Positions 45,010 through 54,278 of a DNA stretch of 64,000 bases are shown one piece after another. The stretch's first letter is position 1. Each line of letters opens with the position of its first letter. The translations under genes were made by a program, and so were the position numbers. Source of the DNA: Flavobacteriia bacterium (GTDB lineage Bacteria; Bacteroidota; Bacteroidia; Flavobacteriales; Schleiferiaceae); contig JABXHW010000004.1 in assembly GCA_013373425.1 (NCBI GenBank), positions 96,675 to 160,674 of the forward strand, in the 5' to 3' direction. The notes beneath the pieces were generated by a model that did not search any database, had not been told where the DNA came from, and was given only the letters and a program-made list of their open reading frames with translations.

Positions 45010-45623
45010 TTCTTCTTCTTCGCGTATTCGAGGAGTTCGCTGGTGTTCACCGCATTGGATTTGAATAGAAGGCTCTTTCTGATATCAATCACTTCGTTGA
45101 TACTAATCTCCAATCGCTCGGCAATTTCCTTGTTGGATCGATTTGCATTCAACGCCTTCAATGTGATTCTTTCCGAATCTGTTAATTGAATTTGATTGTC
45201 CTCGTAATCGTCATCCTTCGCCTTAATGCCCACTACATTTTCAGGGAAGTATCGCTCTCCGTTGTGTACATGTTTGAGTGCATCCACCAATTCTCCAAGC
45301 TCTCCTGATTTTAGAACATATCCATTGGCGCCATTTTGATGGAAGTGTTCCATATATCGGCGAACCCTGTGCATGGTATAGATAATGGTCTTAATCTCTG
45401 GTCGGAATTCTCTGAGCTTGGTAAAAATGTCGAATCCATCGATATCAGGCAGACTGATATCTAGTACGATGATTTCGGGAGATTTCGTTTCGAGTGTTTG
45501 CAAAAGATCCTGCCACGAAGAGCACGTAGCGAGAACTTCAAACTGGCCATCCATCTCTACAATAGCCTTCATACTTCGCAGTATGAGCGGATGGTCATCT
45601 AATAGTATTACTCCTGGTTTCAT
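45000..45623 (-). CDS. NarL/FixJ-type response regulator
   Basis: A 207-residue regulator: receiver domain (1-120) with acidic pocket DDHP (9-12), phospho-acceptor Asp55 in VLDISLPDIDGF and Lys in YVLKSGELGEL. The C-terminal LuxR-type helix-turn-helix (about 142-205) reads TLKALNANRSNKEIAERLEISINEVIDIRKSLLFKSN, slightly divergent in the recognition helix. It overlaps the kinase gene by 4 bp and is its evident partner. Confidence 0.88.
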   Translation of the reverse strand: MKPGVILLDDHPLILRSMKAIVEMDGQFEVLATCSSWQDLLQTLETKSPEIIVLDISLPDIDGFDIFTKLREFRPEIKTIIYTMHRVRRYMEHFHQNGANGYVLKSGELGELVDALKHVHNGERYFPENVVGIKAKDDDYEDNQIQLTDSERITLKALNANRSNKEIAERLEISINEVIDIRKSLLFKSNAVNTSELLEYAKKKKWI

Positions 45624-47635
45624 GATTGTGGTTTGGGTATGAATACCTGGTATTCGTTTCCTTGGTTGTGATTTCCTCTTCTCAATTCACCTTTCAAGAA
45701 TTGAACCCTGTTTTCAATTCCCTTCCAAGGCTGTAGAACGAGGTCATCATCCATAATTCTAGGTCTGCGTGTTCCATTGTCTTCAATAGACACCCATACT
45801 CCTTTGTCATCCCATCTCATTTCAATCAACAGGTAGTTAGCTTGATATTGAAACAGAGATATTTGGATGATTTCTTGAACAAGACGGTAAATGTTAATCT
45901 GATCGTCGTTGTTTAAGAGGGTCATTCTAGATTGATCAATATTCAAATCAATCGTCGCTTCCATCTGGTCTCTATAACGAGCACAAAGTTCTTCGAGTGC
46001 ATCAGCTAGACCAAATCTCTCCAAAACTGGAGGCATTAAATCTTGCGATATATTTCGAACTTCTGTAGACATGTCCTTTACAATCTGCAACAAATGGTCA
46101 TCACTTGACCCTGAGGCTACAATGTGATTTTTCAATACAGTGATGTGGTTCCCCACCTTGTCGTGTAATTGATGTGCAAGACGCTGTCGTTCTTCTTCCT
46201 GACCTTTAATCAATGCCTCAGCGGCAGTGACTTCCAAGTTCTTTCTAAACAGAGAATTCTTTGTGCGTTGAATCTGTTGGAAGTTGGTCATTAATAGAAC
46301 CAAAATAATGATGAGTAGAATTGAAGCTCCGGCCAACGCATAATTAACCACTTTACTTTTCTTCAAGCGCTCGGCATTCAATGCAGTATCATCCGCGTAA
46401 TTGGCAATCAATGCTTGTTGTTGCTCAATTTCACTAATTTCTTTGATACGATCTACTGCTGCATATTCATTGATTTTTGCCATGCTATCGCAAAGAGTCA
46501 CATATCTCGATTGATAATCGTAAGCCTCCTGATATCGTCCCCTTTTCGCTTGAACTTTCGAGAGTAAAATGAGAATGTCGTTGTGAGTTTTAGTTAAATC
46601 CCCTTGTCGAGAAAGCCGCAATGACCGTTTAGCTATTTGATAGGCATCATTGTAATCTTGATCGCGGAATTTTAGGAGCGCAATATTGTATAGAGTATTC
46701 GCCATAGCCAGCGAATCACCAAGCTTCTCTTTGATGGCCAGAGATTGACGGTAGTACATCAAACTTATTTCTGGCTGTGTTTCTAGAACTAACGACCCCA
46801 GATTATGTAAGACTTTGGCGGATTGAATACTATCACTCAACTCTGTGTAGGATTCAAGTGCATTGGCGTAATAGCCTTTAGCCAATTCTATCATTCCTTT
46901 TTGCTGGTAGAGGTTGCCCAAGTTGAGTGTGGCGTCCGCAACGAGGGAAGGATTTTCACTGGATTGGATATTGGTGACAATGCTGTTGTAATAAGCCTCT
47001 GCCTTATCGTATTGCTCAAGATCTAAATGGATGTTTCCAAGCTCAAGCATGAGTTCGAAGTAATACGACGAGTCTACTTTTTCAGAAGAGAAAATGGAAA
47101 GGGCCTGAAGATAGTAGCGCGCCGCCATTGGACGGTTTCCTCTGCGATAGTGGATGTTACCAATCGTTTTCAGATTGTGAATAGCCCGGTCGCTCGCTCG
47201 CGCGTTGGTGTACATAACGGCTGAAGAATCCAGGTACGCCAAACCGTTGTTGGAATCGCTGCGTTGATAGTAATAGTGACCAAGAACTTCAAGAATGCGA
47301 CCGTTGAGGTAAGTTGAAACGCTATCGTTTTTGTTGCGAAGGAATCTATGAGCAATTTTACACTCACTTTCAACTTGTGGTTGAATGAGTCGTTGCTTTA
47401 CATAGCACCAGTTTCTAACCATCGTGAACAAACTGCGCATATGATCGTCAGATGCAGGAGTGGAACGTGTAAATTCAATGGCTTCTTCGTACTGCCCACT
47501 ATCTGTTAAATGCAGGAGTTGCTCTTGTGCGTTCAGGTATTCATCAGAAACAGCTTGTGAAAACGTTGAATAACTGGCAAGTAGCAGTAGAGAAGGAATA
47601 ACACGTCTAAGAAAATGGGTTACTCTTGTCTGCAC
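45620..47635 (-). CDS. TPR sensor histidine kinase with a degraded ATP-binding site
   Basis: With the GTG at 47635 as start the protein has 671 residues and a normal signal peptide (QTRVTHFLRRVIPSLLLLASYSTFS). About eight TPR repeats follow (residues 25-400), then a transmembrane helix (VVNYALAGASILLIIILVLLM) and a HisKA_3 domain with His491 in RQRLAHQLHDKVGNHI. In the HATPase domain the N-box reads VQEIIQISLF, with Ile592 where the Mg-binding Asn is expected, and the G1 box DNG (619-621) is followed by TRRP, not GxG. A TTG at 47674 would add 13 residues and overlap the divergent gene. Pairs with the downstream response regulator. Confidence 0.8.
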   Translation of the reverse strand: MQTRVTHFLRRVIPSLLLLASYSTFSQAVSDEYLNAQEQLLHLTDSGQYEEAIEFTRSTPASDDHMRSLFTMVRNWCYVKQRLIQPQVESECKIAHRFLRNKNDSVSTYLNGRILEVLGHYYYQRSDSNNGLAYLDSSAVMYTNARASDRAIHNLKTIGNIHYRRGNRPMAARYYLQALSIFSSEKVDSSYYFELMLELGNIHLDLEQYDKAEAYYNSIVTNIQSSENPSLVADATLNLGNLYQQKGMIELAKGYYANALESYTELSDSIQSAKVLHNLGSLVLETQPEISLMYYRQSLAIKEKLGDSLAMANTLYNIALLKFRDQDYNDAYQIAKRSLRLSRQGDLTKTHNDILILLSKVQAKRGRYQEAYDYQSRYVTLCDSMAKINEYAAVDRIKEISEIEQQQALIANYADDTALNAERLKKSKVVNYALAGASILLIIILVLLMTNFQQIQRTKNSLFRKNLEVTAAEALIKGQEEERQRLAHQLHDKVGNHITVLKNHIVASGSSDDHLLQIVKDMSTEVRNISQDLMPPVLERFGLADALEELCARYRDQMEATIDLNIDQSRMTLLNNDDQINIYRLVQEIIQISLFQYQANYLLIEMRWDDKGVWVSIEDNGTRRPRIMDDDLVLQPWKGIENRVQFLKGELRRGNHNQGNEYQVFIPKPQS

Positions 47636-47685
47636 AAATGGGTGTAACTTGGTAATGTTTTGTGAAAGATACAAGAATAGTAAGA

Positions 47686-50600
47686 ATGGAAGGGAGCAAA
47701 GGCTTGAAAGTACAGTTGGATCAATATCGATCTAAATTTCACCGTCTTGCATTGTGGAGAGGTCTTCTTATTTGGTTGGGTATTATTGTTTTTAGCCTGG
47801 CCGTGCTCGCGCTTGGTGAGTACTTTTTGTATTTCAGCACCACAATCAAAACAGCCCTCTTGGTCATTTGGGTAGGAATCGCCGCCTACTTTACTTGGAT
47901 ACATTTCGTTAAGCATGTCCTTGCACTATCCATTGGACTTGGCGCAATTTCCGATCGACAGATTGCTGTTCGGATTGGCCGGGAAGATCCATCCGTAGAG
48001 GATAAGTTAGTGAACTATCTGGAGTTGATGGACTCCAGGACCATAGCTCCGGATTATCTAAAGGAACTCATACAACAGAAAACGAGCGAACTCAGGAATG
48101 TTGATCTATTCTCCTCATTGGATAAGTCGAGAGTAGTGAGAGCCGCTTGGATAGCTGGTGTTCCCACCGTTCTTTTAATGACCTATGCAGCTTTCGATTC
48201 TCAAACTATAGTGGAAGGGAGCAACCGTTTCTTCAACTACAGAACCGCATATACTCCTAAAGCACCTTTTGATTTTATCGTAGAGAACGATTGGGAAGTA
48301 GAGAAGGGAAAGAGTTTAACATTGAAAGTCTCAGTGAGAGGCTCAAGCATTCCTCAAGCGATGTCGGTTCGTATCGGCGATGAGAAGATTCCAATGCAAA
48401 AGACCAATGGTCAGTTTGAATGGACCATTGACAGAGTGACCTCTAGCAAGGAGGTTTACTTCGAAGCAATGGGTTATCTCAGTAATCGCTACGAGATTGC
48501 AGTAAAAGACGTACCAGCTCTGCTTGATGTGAAGGTTGCTGTTTTTCCGCCGAACTATACCGGAAGAGAGTACTTCGAATACAACGGTTCACAAGATGCA
48601 TTAATTCCTGAAGGATCAGAAGTGGTTTGGATGATGCGATGGAACGCAGCCGACAGTGTAACTTTTTTGTTTGAGGATAATGCCAATAAAGCTGACTATC
48701 AAGAAGGTCTGTGGCGCACAGAGCGAAAGATTTACGATCAAGAGCGATATCAAGTTCAGGGTTCAAACCTGAATGGGTCTTCTTTCAAAACTGGATATTA
48801 TCAACTGAATGTTCTGAAAGACGCGAGACCAATCATTGAGGTAGATTGGGCGCAAGACTCAGTTACTGGGTTTGTGTATGTGAAGGGAAATGCCTCAGAC
48901 GACTATCGAGTGAGCTCTGTGTTTGTTACACTTTATTCTGAATCAGGTGATGAAATTCGCCGGGCAGTAAACGGTTCTCATTCGAATTTCGATTTTGTTT
49001 TATCAGAATCTGGATGGTCATCTTTCTCAGTAACGGCAGTGGATAATGACGCTATTCACGGAGGGAAGTCTACAACAGCGGGTCCCTTCCGGATTGCGGG
49101 CCTAGATGCGGATCAGCGACGAGAGGATTTGAATAATCGCGACCGAGAAACGGTTGAGAACATAGAACGCTTCCAGCAACGCCAACAGGAAGCTCGTGAA
49201 ATGAGAGAGCGTTTGAACCAGCGGATGATTGAAGGTTCGAATGATTGGCAGATGAATCAGATGCGTCAACAAATGCAACAGCAACAGGAGCAGTTGATGA
49301 ATCAATGGAATCAGATGAAGCGAGAATTGGAGCGGCAGAACCAGGAGCGAATTCTTAACGATGGTGAAGAGGATGAGCTTACCCAGAAGAGGGAACAGTT
49401 ACAAGAGCTTCTCGAAAACATGGATACCGACAAACTCGAGGAGTTATTGAAAGAGCTCGAAGAGGAGGGTGAGAACATGAATGAGGACAAACTCCGCGAT
49501 TGGATGCGCCAAGTTGAACGCGAGAATCAGCGCATGGAGATGGATGCTGAGCGAATGGAAGAGCTCATGAAACGCCTGAATGTTGAGCAACAATTGAATG
49601 ACGTTCTTGAGAAACTTGAGGAGTTACAGCAGCGTCAACAAGAGCTTGCAGAATCAGAAACAGATACCAAATCAGAACAGGATTCACTCAATAGTGATTT
49701 CCAAGAGTTGATGGAGGACATGCAGAACCTCGAGGAGCAGAATGATGAACTGAAGTCTCCAATGCCTTTCGAACTACCTCAAGAGTTGGGTGAAGAAACG
49801 GAGCAGTCTATGCAGGAGAGTTCAGAAGAGTTAGAGAAATCAGAACAATCTGAAGCTGGAGAAAGTGAGCAAAGTGATTCTCAAAGTTCTCCACAAAGCG
49901 CGAATGAAAAGCAGCAAAAATCAAGTCAGAGTATGCAGAAAATGATGGAGAGTATGAGCAGCTCTATCATGGCTATGCAGATGCAAATGCACATTGAGAA
50001 TCGCGAAAACCTGCGTCGAATTCTCACGAACTTGGTTCATTTGAGTGAGGACCAAGAAGACCTCTTGATGGTTGAGGGCGAAGCTCAAAATAGCCCTGAT
50101 GCAGTAGTTGTTTCTTGGATGAGAGAGCAACAAGACATGCGTAAGGCTTTTGAAGTGGTTGATGATAGTTTGATGGCCATTGCCAATCGCGTTCCTGAAA
50201 TAAATGCGGTTGTTACAAAGTGGATTGTTCAAGTGCGTGAAGAAATGGATCGTTCAAACGCAACCATGAGTGAACGTCAGATGCCACAGGCTAATTCATC
50301 AATGCGTGAGTCGATGTTAGCACTGAATGAATTAGCCAATCTGATCGATATCACGATGGATCAGATTCAACAACAAATGGCTGCGGCTATGCCTGGAAAT
50401 CAATCCTGTGAGAAGCCAGGAGGGAAGTCTCCAAGCATGAGTAATATGCGAATGCGACAGCAGCAGTTGAGCCAACAAATGCAGCAAATGGGTCAGTCTC
50501 CTGGCAACCAAGAGGGCGAAGGTGAAGGTGAGGAAGGTCAGGGAGAAGGACAACAAGGTCAAGGTGAACGCGGAGATGCGCAACAGATTGTTGAGATGAT

Positions 50601-50970
50601 TTCTCGTCAAGCACAGATTCGTCAAATGTTAGAAGAAAGAGGTTCCACGGGGAACAATGGAAATCAATCTTTGCAAGAATTATTGGAAGAAAATGAGCGT
50701 GACTTGGCCCGTCGGAATTTCGATACAGAGTTCTTTGAACGACAAAAGGAGATAGAAGTTCGGATGCTTGAACTAGAGGAGGCGGAACGTTTACAAGAAC
50801 AAGATGAACAACGTGAATCAGAAACAGGTTCGCGTTACCAGGAGTTGCGGGATGATTACCTGGAGGAGTTTCTAAGAAATCAGAGAAATAGACGAGAGAA
50901 TATCCGCTATGAAACTCCATTGCTCACACCTTATTATCGTGAGCGCTCGGCTGCGTATCTTCGCAGATAA
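47686..50970 (+). CDS. DUF4175 family membrane protein, Gln/Glu/Met-rich
   Basis: About 1,094 residues from the ATG at 47686 (a GTG at 47662 is possible but would overlap the divergent kinase). Two hydrophobic helices (LLIWLGIIVFSLAVLALGEYFLYF and ALLVIWVGIAAYFTWIHFV) and a third (AWIAGVPTVLLMTYAAF) open the protein, followed by beta-sandwich-like domains (about 200-470) and a very long charged coiled coil rich in Gln, Glu and Met (about 480-1060), with a low-complexity GEGEGEEGQGEGQQGQG stretch near 950. It matches DUF4175; function unknown. The ybeY ATG overlaps its stop by 1 bp. Confidence 0.85.
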   Translation: MEGSKGLKVQLDQYRSKFHRLALWRGLLIWLGIIVFSLAVLALGEYFLYFSTTIKTALLVIWVGIAAYFTWIHFVKHVLALSIGLGAISDRQIAVRIGREDPSVEDKLVNYLELMDSRTIAPDYLKELIQQKTSELRNVDLFSSLDKSRVVRAAWIAGVPTVLLMTYAAFDSQTIVEGSNRFFNYRTAYTPKAPFDFIVENDWEVEKGKSLTLKVSVRGSSIPQAMSVRIGDEKIPMQKTNGQFEWTIDRVTSSKEVYFEAMGYLSNRYEIAVKDVPALLDVKVAVFPPNYTGREYFEYNGSQDALIPEGSEVVWMMRWNAADSVTFLFEDNANKADYQEGLWRTERKIYDQERYQVQGSNLNGSSFKTGYYQLNVLKDARPIIEVDWAQDSVTGFVYVKGNASDDYRVSSVFVTLYSESGDEIRRAVNGSHSNFDFVLSESGWSSFSVTAVDNDAIHGGKSTTAGPFRIAGLDADQRREDLNNRDRETVENIERFQQRQQEAREMRERLNQRMIEGSNDWQMNQMRQQMQQQQEQLMNQWNQMKRELERQNQERILNDGEEDELTQKREQLQELLENMDTDKLEELLKELEEEGENMNEDKLRDWMRQVERENQRMEMDAERMEELMKRLNVEQQLNDVLEKLEELQQRQQELAESETDTKSEQDSLNSDFQELMEDMQNLEEQNDELKSPMPFELPQELGEETEQSMQESSEELEKSEQSEAGESEQSDSQSSPQSANEKQQKSSQSMQKMMESMSSSIMAMQMQMHIENRENLRRILTNLVHLSEDQEDLLMVEGEAQNSPDAVVVSWMREQQDMRKAFEVVDDSLMAIANRVPEINAVVTKWIVQVREEMDRSNATMSERQMPQANSSMRESMLALNELANLIDITMDQIQQQMAAAMPGNQSCEKPGGKSPSMSNMRMRQQQLSQQMQQMGQSPGNQEGEGEGEEGQGEGQQGQGERGDAQQIVEMISRQAQIRQMLEERGSTGNNGNQSLQELLEENERDLARRNFDTEFFERQKEIEVRMLELEEAERLQEQDEQRESETGSRYQELRDDYLEEFLRNQRNRRENIRYETPLLTPYYRERSAAYLRR

Positions 50971-51386
50971 TGAAACGAATCCATTTTGTTGATTTACCGG
51001 ATACCTGGTCAGATTTGTTGAGCTATTCTGAGGAATGGTTGTCTGCCGTGGCTAAGGGCGAGGACTTATCTATTCGCCAACTTTCCTATCGATTCATTAG
51101 TGATGATGAAATGTTGGAGGAGAACCGACGTCTCCTACGGCATGATTACTACACGGATATCATTACCTATGGAGAGGTGGTTCGCAGTCGGATTTCTGGT
51201 GATATTATAATAAGCTATGATAGGGTTCGAGACAACTCTAATACTCTGAATAAGAGTGTTATAGATGAAAGAGACCGCGTATTAGTACACGGTTTACTTC
51301 ATTTATGCGGCTATGGCGACAAAACAGAGGAAGAAGAGTTGAAAATGAGGCAGTTAGAAGATAAATATTTACTTTTGCGGCCTTAA
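50970..51386 (+). CDS. ybeY: rRNA maturation endonuclease YbeY
   Basis: A 138-residue metalloprotein. LSYRFISDDEMLEENRRLLRHDYYTDIITY is the family N-terminal block and VHGLLHLCGYGDKTEEEE the metal site: His-x3-His is present and the third ligand position (usually His) is Asp, as commonly seen in Bacteroidota. YbeY matures the 3' end of 16S rRNA and takes part in ribosome quality control. Translationally coupled to the DUF4175 gene (TAATG). Confidence 0.93.
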   Translation: MKRIHFVDLPDTWSDLLSYSEEWLSAVAKGEDLSIRQLSYRFISDDEMLEENRRLLRHDYYTDIITYGEVVRSRISGDIIISYDRVRDNSNTLNKSVIDERDRVLVHGLLHLCGYGDKTEEEELKMRQLEDKYLLLRP

Positions 51387-51387
51387 A

Positions 51388-51403
51388 AGTTTCACGTGGA
51401 ACG
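51388..51403. promoter_or_regulatory. parS-like ParB-binding site upstream of mnmG
   Basis: AGTTTCACGTGGAACG contains GTTTCACGTGGAAC (51389-51402), which fits the parS consensus TGTTNCACGTGNAACA except at the outer bases. It lies 3 bp before the mnmG start. The same 14-mer occurs just after mnmG. Confidence 0.7.
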
Positions 51404-51405
51404 CT

Positions 51406-53277
51406 ATGATGACGAGAGACGAATATGATGTGATAGTAGTTGGGGGTGGACATGCTGGAAATGAGGCTGCCGCTGCTGCTGCTAATATGGGAAGTAGGAC
51501 GTTGTTGGTTACGATGAACTTGCAGACCATCGGGCAGATGTCGTGCAACCCTGCTATGGGAGGTGTAGCGAAAGGACAGATTGTTCGTGAGATTGATGCG
51601 CTCGGTGGAATAAGCGGAATTATTGCAGACAAGACAGCTATCCAATTTCGCATGCTCAACCGAAGCAAAGGGCCTGCGATGTGGAGCCCTAGAGTGCAGT
51701 CGGATCGCTGGCGCTTTGCAGAAGAATGGCGACTCGCCTTAGAGGCCATTCCAACCCTCGATTTCTTTCAAGACATGGTCACCGGGCTATGGATGGAAGA
51801 GGGGAAGTTGGTCGGTGTAAAAACAGGCATGGGAATCTCGATTAGAGCCAAGTCAGTCGTGCTGACAAATGGCACTTTTCTAAACGGATTAATTCATATC
51901 GGTGATAAGAATTTTGGTGGTGGCCGAGCTGGTGAAAGAGCAGCAAAGGGCATCACTGAACAGCTTGTTAAGCTCGGTTTTGATTCGGGTAGAATGAAGA
52001 CAGGAACACCTCCTCGAGTAGATGGAAGATCTCTTGATTTCTCAAAGTTTGAAGAACAGAAGGGAGACGAAAATCCGGGTCGCTTTTCTTACCTCCGCCA
52101 GTATGAAATAACAGAACAAAGAAGCTGCTGGATTGCCTATACAAGTCCGGAGGTGCACGACACCCTGAGAAATGGGTTTGATAGAAGTCCGATGTTCAAC
52201 GGCGCTATCAAGAGTAAGGGGCCAAGGTATTGTCCGAGTATCGAGGATAAGATTGATCGCTTTGCGGATAAGGATAGACACCAACTGTTCGTAGAGCCAG
52301 AGAATTGGAATTCGGTTGAGTATTATATCAATGGCTTTAGCACATCACTCCCATGGGAGATTCAGGTAGAGGCCTTGCGCAAGGTGCCGGGATTCGAGAA
52401 CGTTCGTTTCTTCCGACCAGGCTACGCAATCGAATATGATTATTTTCCACCGACCCAGTTGAAGCATACTCTTGAGACCAAACTGGTAGAGAACCTGTAT
52501 TTCGCTGGTCAGATCAATGGAACGACGGGTTATGAAGAAGCTGCGTCCCAAGGCCTGATGGCGGGCATCAATGCGCATCGAAAGATTCATGGTGAATCTG
52601 AGGTTATTCTCGACAGAGGACAGGCCTATATCGGCGTATTGATTGACGACTTGATCACGAAGGGTACAGAGGAGCCTTATCGTATGTTTACGAGTAGGGC
52701 AGAGTTCCGTCTTTTACTTCGACAAGACAATGCAGATTTGCGCTTAACTCGATTGGGTCATAGTATCGGCTTGGCTGCTGAAGAGCGCTTAACTCGATTG
52801 GAAGAGAAAGAGAGAGGCATTGAAAATCTCAAATCGAAATTGTCTACCCTGAGCATAGAACCGGAAGACATTAACCCGGTGCTTGAAGCAAAAGGTTCGG
52901 CTCTCGCAAAACAGAAGAACAAGATTGACACCTATATCAGTCGTCCGGAACTAACACTTCTAGATTTACTTCAAATACCAATGGTTGCGTCTCTCGTAGA
53001 TTTGGAATCAATTGATGAAGAAGTTCTAGAACAGGTTGAAATTGATTATAAGTATTCAGGCTATATCCATAAAGAGCAGGAGAATGTCGAAAAGATGAAG
53101 CGTTTGGAAAACATTAAGATTCCGTCTGACTTCACTTATGAAGATATTTCAAGCTTAAGCATGGAAGCGCGAACCAAATTATCCGATATTCGCCCGGCAA
53201 CGGTATCCCAGGCGTCCCGAATTAGCGGCGTCTCACCTTCAGACATTAGCGTATTGTTGGTGCATATGGGCCGATAA
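51406..53277 (+). CDS. mnmG: tRNA uridine-5-carboxymethylaminomethyl modification enzyme MnmG (GidA)
   Basis: A 623-residue FAD protein. The Rossmann motif VIVVGGGHAGNEAA starts the protein; CNPAMGGVAKGQIVREIDALGG, NGTFLNGLIHIG, GRMKTGTPPRVDGRSLDF and YFAGQINGTTGYEEAASQGLMAGINA are conserved MnmG blocks. The C-terminal helical domain (about 560-620) binds MnmE. With MnmE (not in the window) it builds the wobble-uridine side chain in tRNAs. It starts at 51406 or 51409. It lies between two parS-like sites, fitting the frequent origin-proximal location of gidA. Confidence 0.97.
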   Translation: MMTRDEYDVIVVGGGHAGNEAAAAAANMGSRTLLVTMNLQTIGQMSCNPAMGGVAKGQIVREIDALGGISGIIADKTAIQFRMLNRSKGPAMWSPRVQSDRWRFAEEWRLALEAIPTLDFFQDMVTGLWMEEGKLVGVKTGMGISIRAKSVVLTNGTFLNGLIHIGDKNFGGGRAGERAAKGITEQLVKLGFDSGRMKTGTPPRVDGRSLDFSKFEEQKGDENPGRFSYLRQYEITEQRSCWIAYTSPEVHDTLRNGFDRSPMFNGAIKSKGPRYCPSIEDKIDRFADKDRHQLFVEPENWNSVEYYINGFSTSLPWEIQVEALRKVPGFENVRFFRPGYAIEYDYFPPTQLKHTLETKLVENLYFAGQINGTTGYEEAASQGLMAGINAHRKIHGESEVILDRGQAYIGVLIDDLITKGTEEPYRMFTSRAEFRLLLRQDNADLRLTRLGHSIGLAAEERLTRLEEKERGIENLKSKLSTLSIEPEDINPVLEAKGSALAKQKNKIDTYISRPELTLLDLLQIPMVASLVDLESIDEEVLEQVEIDYKYSGYIHKEQENVEKMKRLENIKIPSDFTYEDISSLSMEARTKLSDIRPATVSQASRISGVSPSDISVLLVHMGR

Positions 53278-53287
53278 TCTCACATTT

Positions 53288-53303
53288 CGTTTCACGTGGA
53301 ACA
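53288..53303. promoter_or_regulatory. parS-like ParB-binding site containing a start codon
   Basis: CGTTTCACGTGGAACA differs from TGTTTCACGTGAAACA at two positions and shares its 14-mer core (53289-53302) exactly with the site before mnmG. The GTG at 53296-53298 inside the palindrome is the only credible start codon of the following methyltransferase. Confidence 0.7.
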
Positions 53304-54186
53304 CTCCGTAACTATCAACAAATGTCCTGTTTGTAAGGGCGATTCTTTTTCAGAACACAGCGTTGTGAATGATCACATGGTGAGTCAGGAAGACTTTCAA
53401 ATTGTGAAATGTGATACCTGTGGGTTTCTTCTAACCTCTCCTCGTCCTGCAGATAGTGAGATTGGAAAATATTACGAAAGCGAAGACTATATCTCTCACA
53501 GCAACACGAAGAAGTCGCTTTTTAGTAGAGCTTATCAGCTGGTACGAAATAAGGCCGTGCGCGATAAGAGAAAGTGGGCAGAGCAGTATGCGAAGAAGGG
53601 GAGTATTCTAGATATGGGATGCGGCACTGGACACTTTTTGAACGAATGTGCTCAGAATGGATGGAATATTTCTGGTGTAGAGGTTAGTGAGGTGGCAAGA
53701 GCGAATGCAAAAACTGAGCATGGAATAGAACCATTTTCTTCCTTGGAGGAAATCGCGAGCGGAACAAAAGTCGATGCCATTACGCTTTGGCATGTGCTTG
53801 AACACCTTCCTGATCCAGAATCATATCTCGCCAAGTTTCATGATTTGTTGAATGATCACGGCGTGTTGTTAATTGCTGTCCCGAATCATGAAAGCCTCGA
53901 CGCCAAACACTATGGGGTTCATTGGGCGGCTTGGGATGTTCCTATCCACTTTTGGCATTTTTCAAAATCAAGTATGACTCGCTTAGTTGAACAGAATGGT
54001 TTCAAGCTGGCAGAAGTAAAAAACATGGCTTTTGACTCATTCTATGTTTCGTTGTTGTCTGAGAAATACAAAACAGGCTCGATGCGACCTATTCACGCAT
54101 TTTTGACTGGATTGCGCTCGAACTTGGCCGGTAGAAGCCACAAGAACATGAGCAGCCTAGTGTACGTCTTTAAAAAGACGGTTTAA
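53296..54186 (+). CDS. Class I SAM-dependent methyltransferase with N-terminal zinc ribbon
   Basis: A 296-residue protein. Four cysteines (10, 13, 39, 42) form a zinc-ribbon-like knuckle; the SAM-binding motif I is SILDMGCGTGHFLNEC, and ALTLWHVLEHLPDPESYL-type motif (ITLWHVLEHLPDP) follows. This architecture is typical of methyltransferases acting on sugars or quinone-like compounds, but no substrate can be named. An in-frame TAA (the mnmG stop) lies 18 nt upstream, so GTG 53296 is forced as start; it sits inside a parS-like site. Confidence 0.85.
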   Translation: MEHSVTINKCPVCKGDSFSEHSVVNDHMVSQEDFQIVKCDTCGFLLTSPRPADSEIGKYYESEDYISHSNTKKSLFSRAYQLVRNKAVRDKRKWAEQYAKKGSILDMGCGTGHFLNECAQNGWNISGVEVSEVARANAKTEHGIEPFSSLEEIASGTKVDAITLWHVLEHLPDPESYLAKFHDLLNDHGVLLIAVPNHESLDAKHYGVHWAAWDVPIHFWHFSKSSMTRLVEQNGFKLAEVKNMAFDSFYVSLLSEKYKTGSMRPIHAFLTGLRSNLAGRSHKNMSSLVYVFKKTV

Positions 54187-54278
54187 AGCTGTTTTAAGCG
54201 ACTTTCACCCCTTTCTAGGCCCACACCCCTTTCCGGTTGAGATGTTGGCTCAGTGGGGCTTTTATAAGTTATTGATTA

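Noticed and set aside
54187..54278. Terminator or riboswitch after the methyltransferase
   Set aside because: No stable inverted repeat with a T run could be paired by eye.
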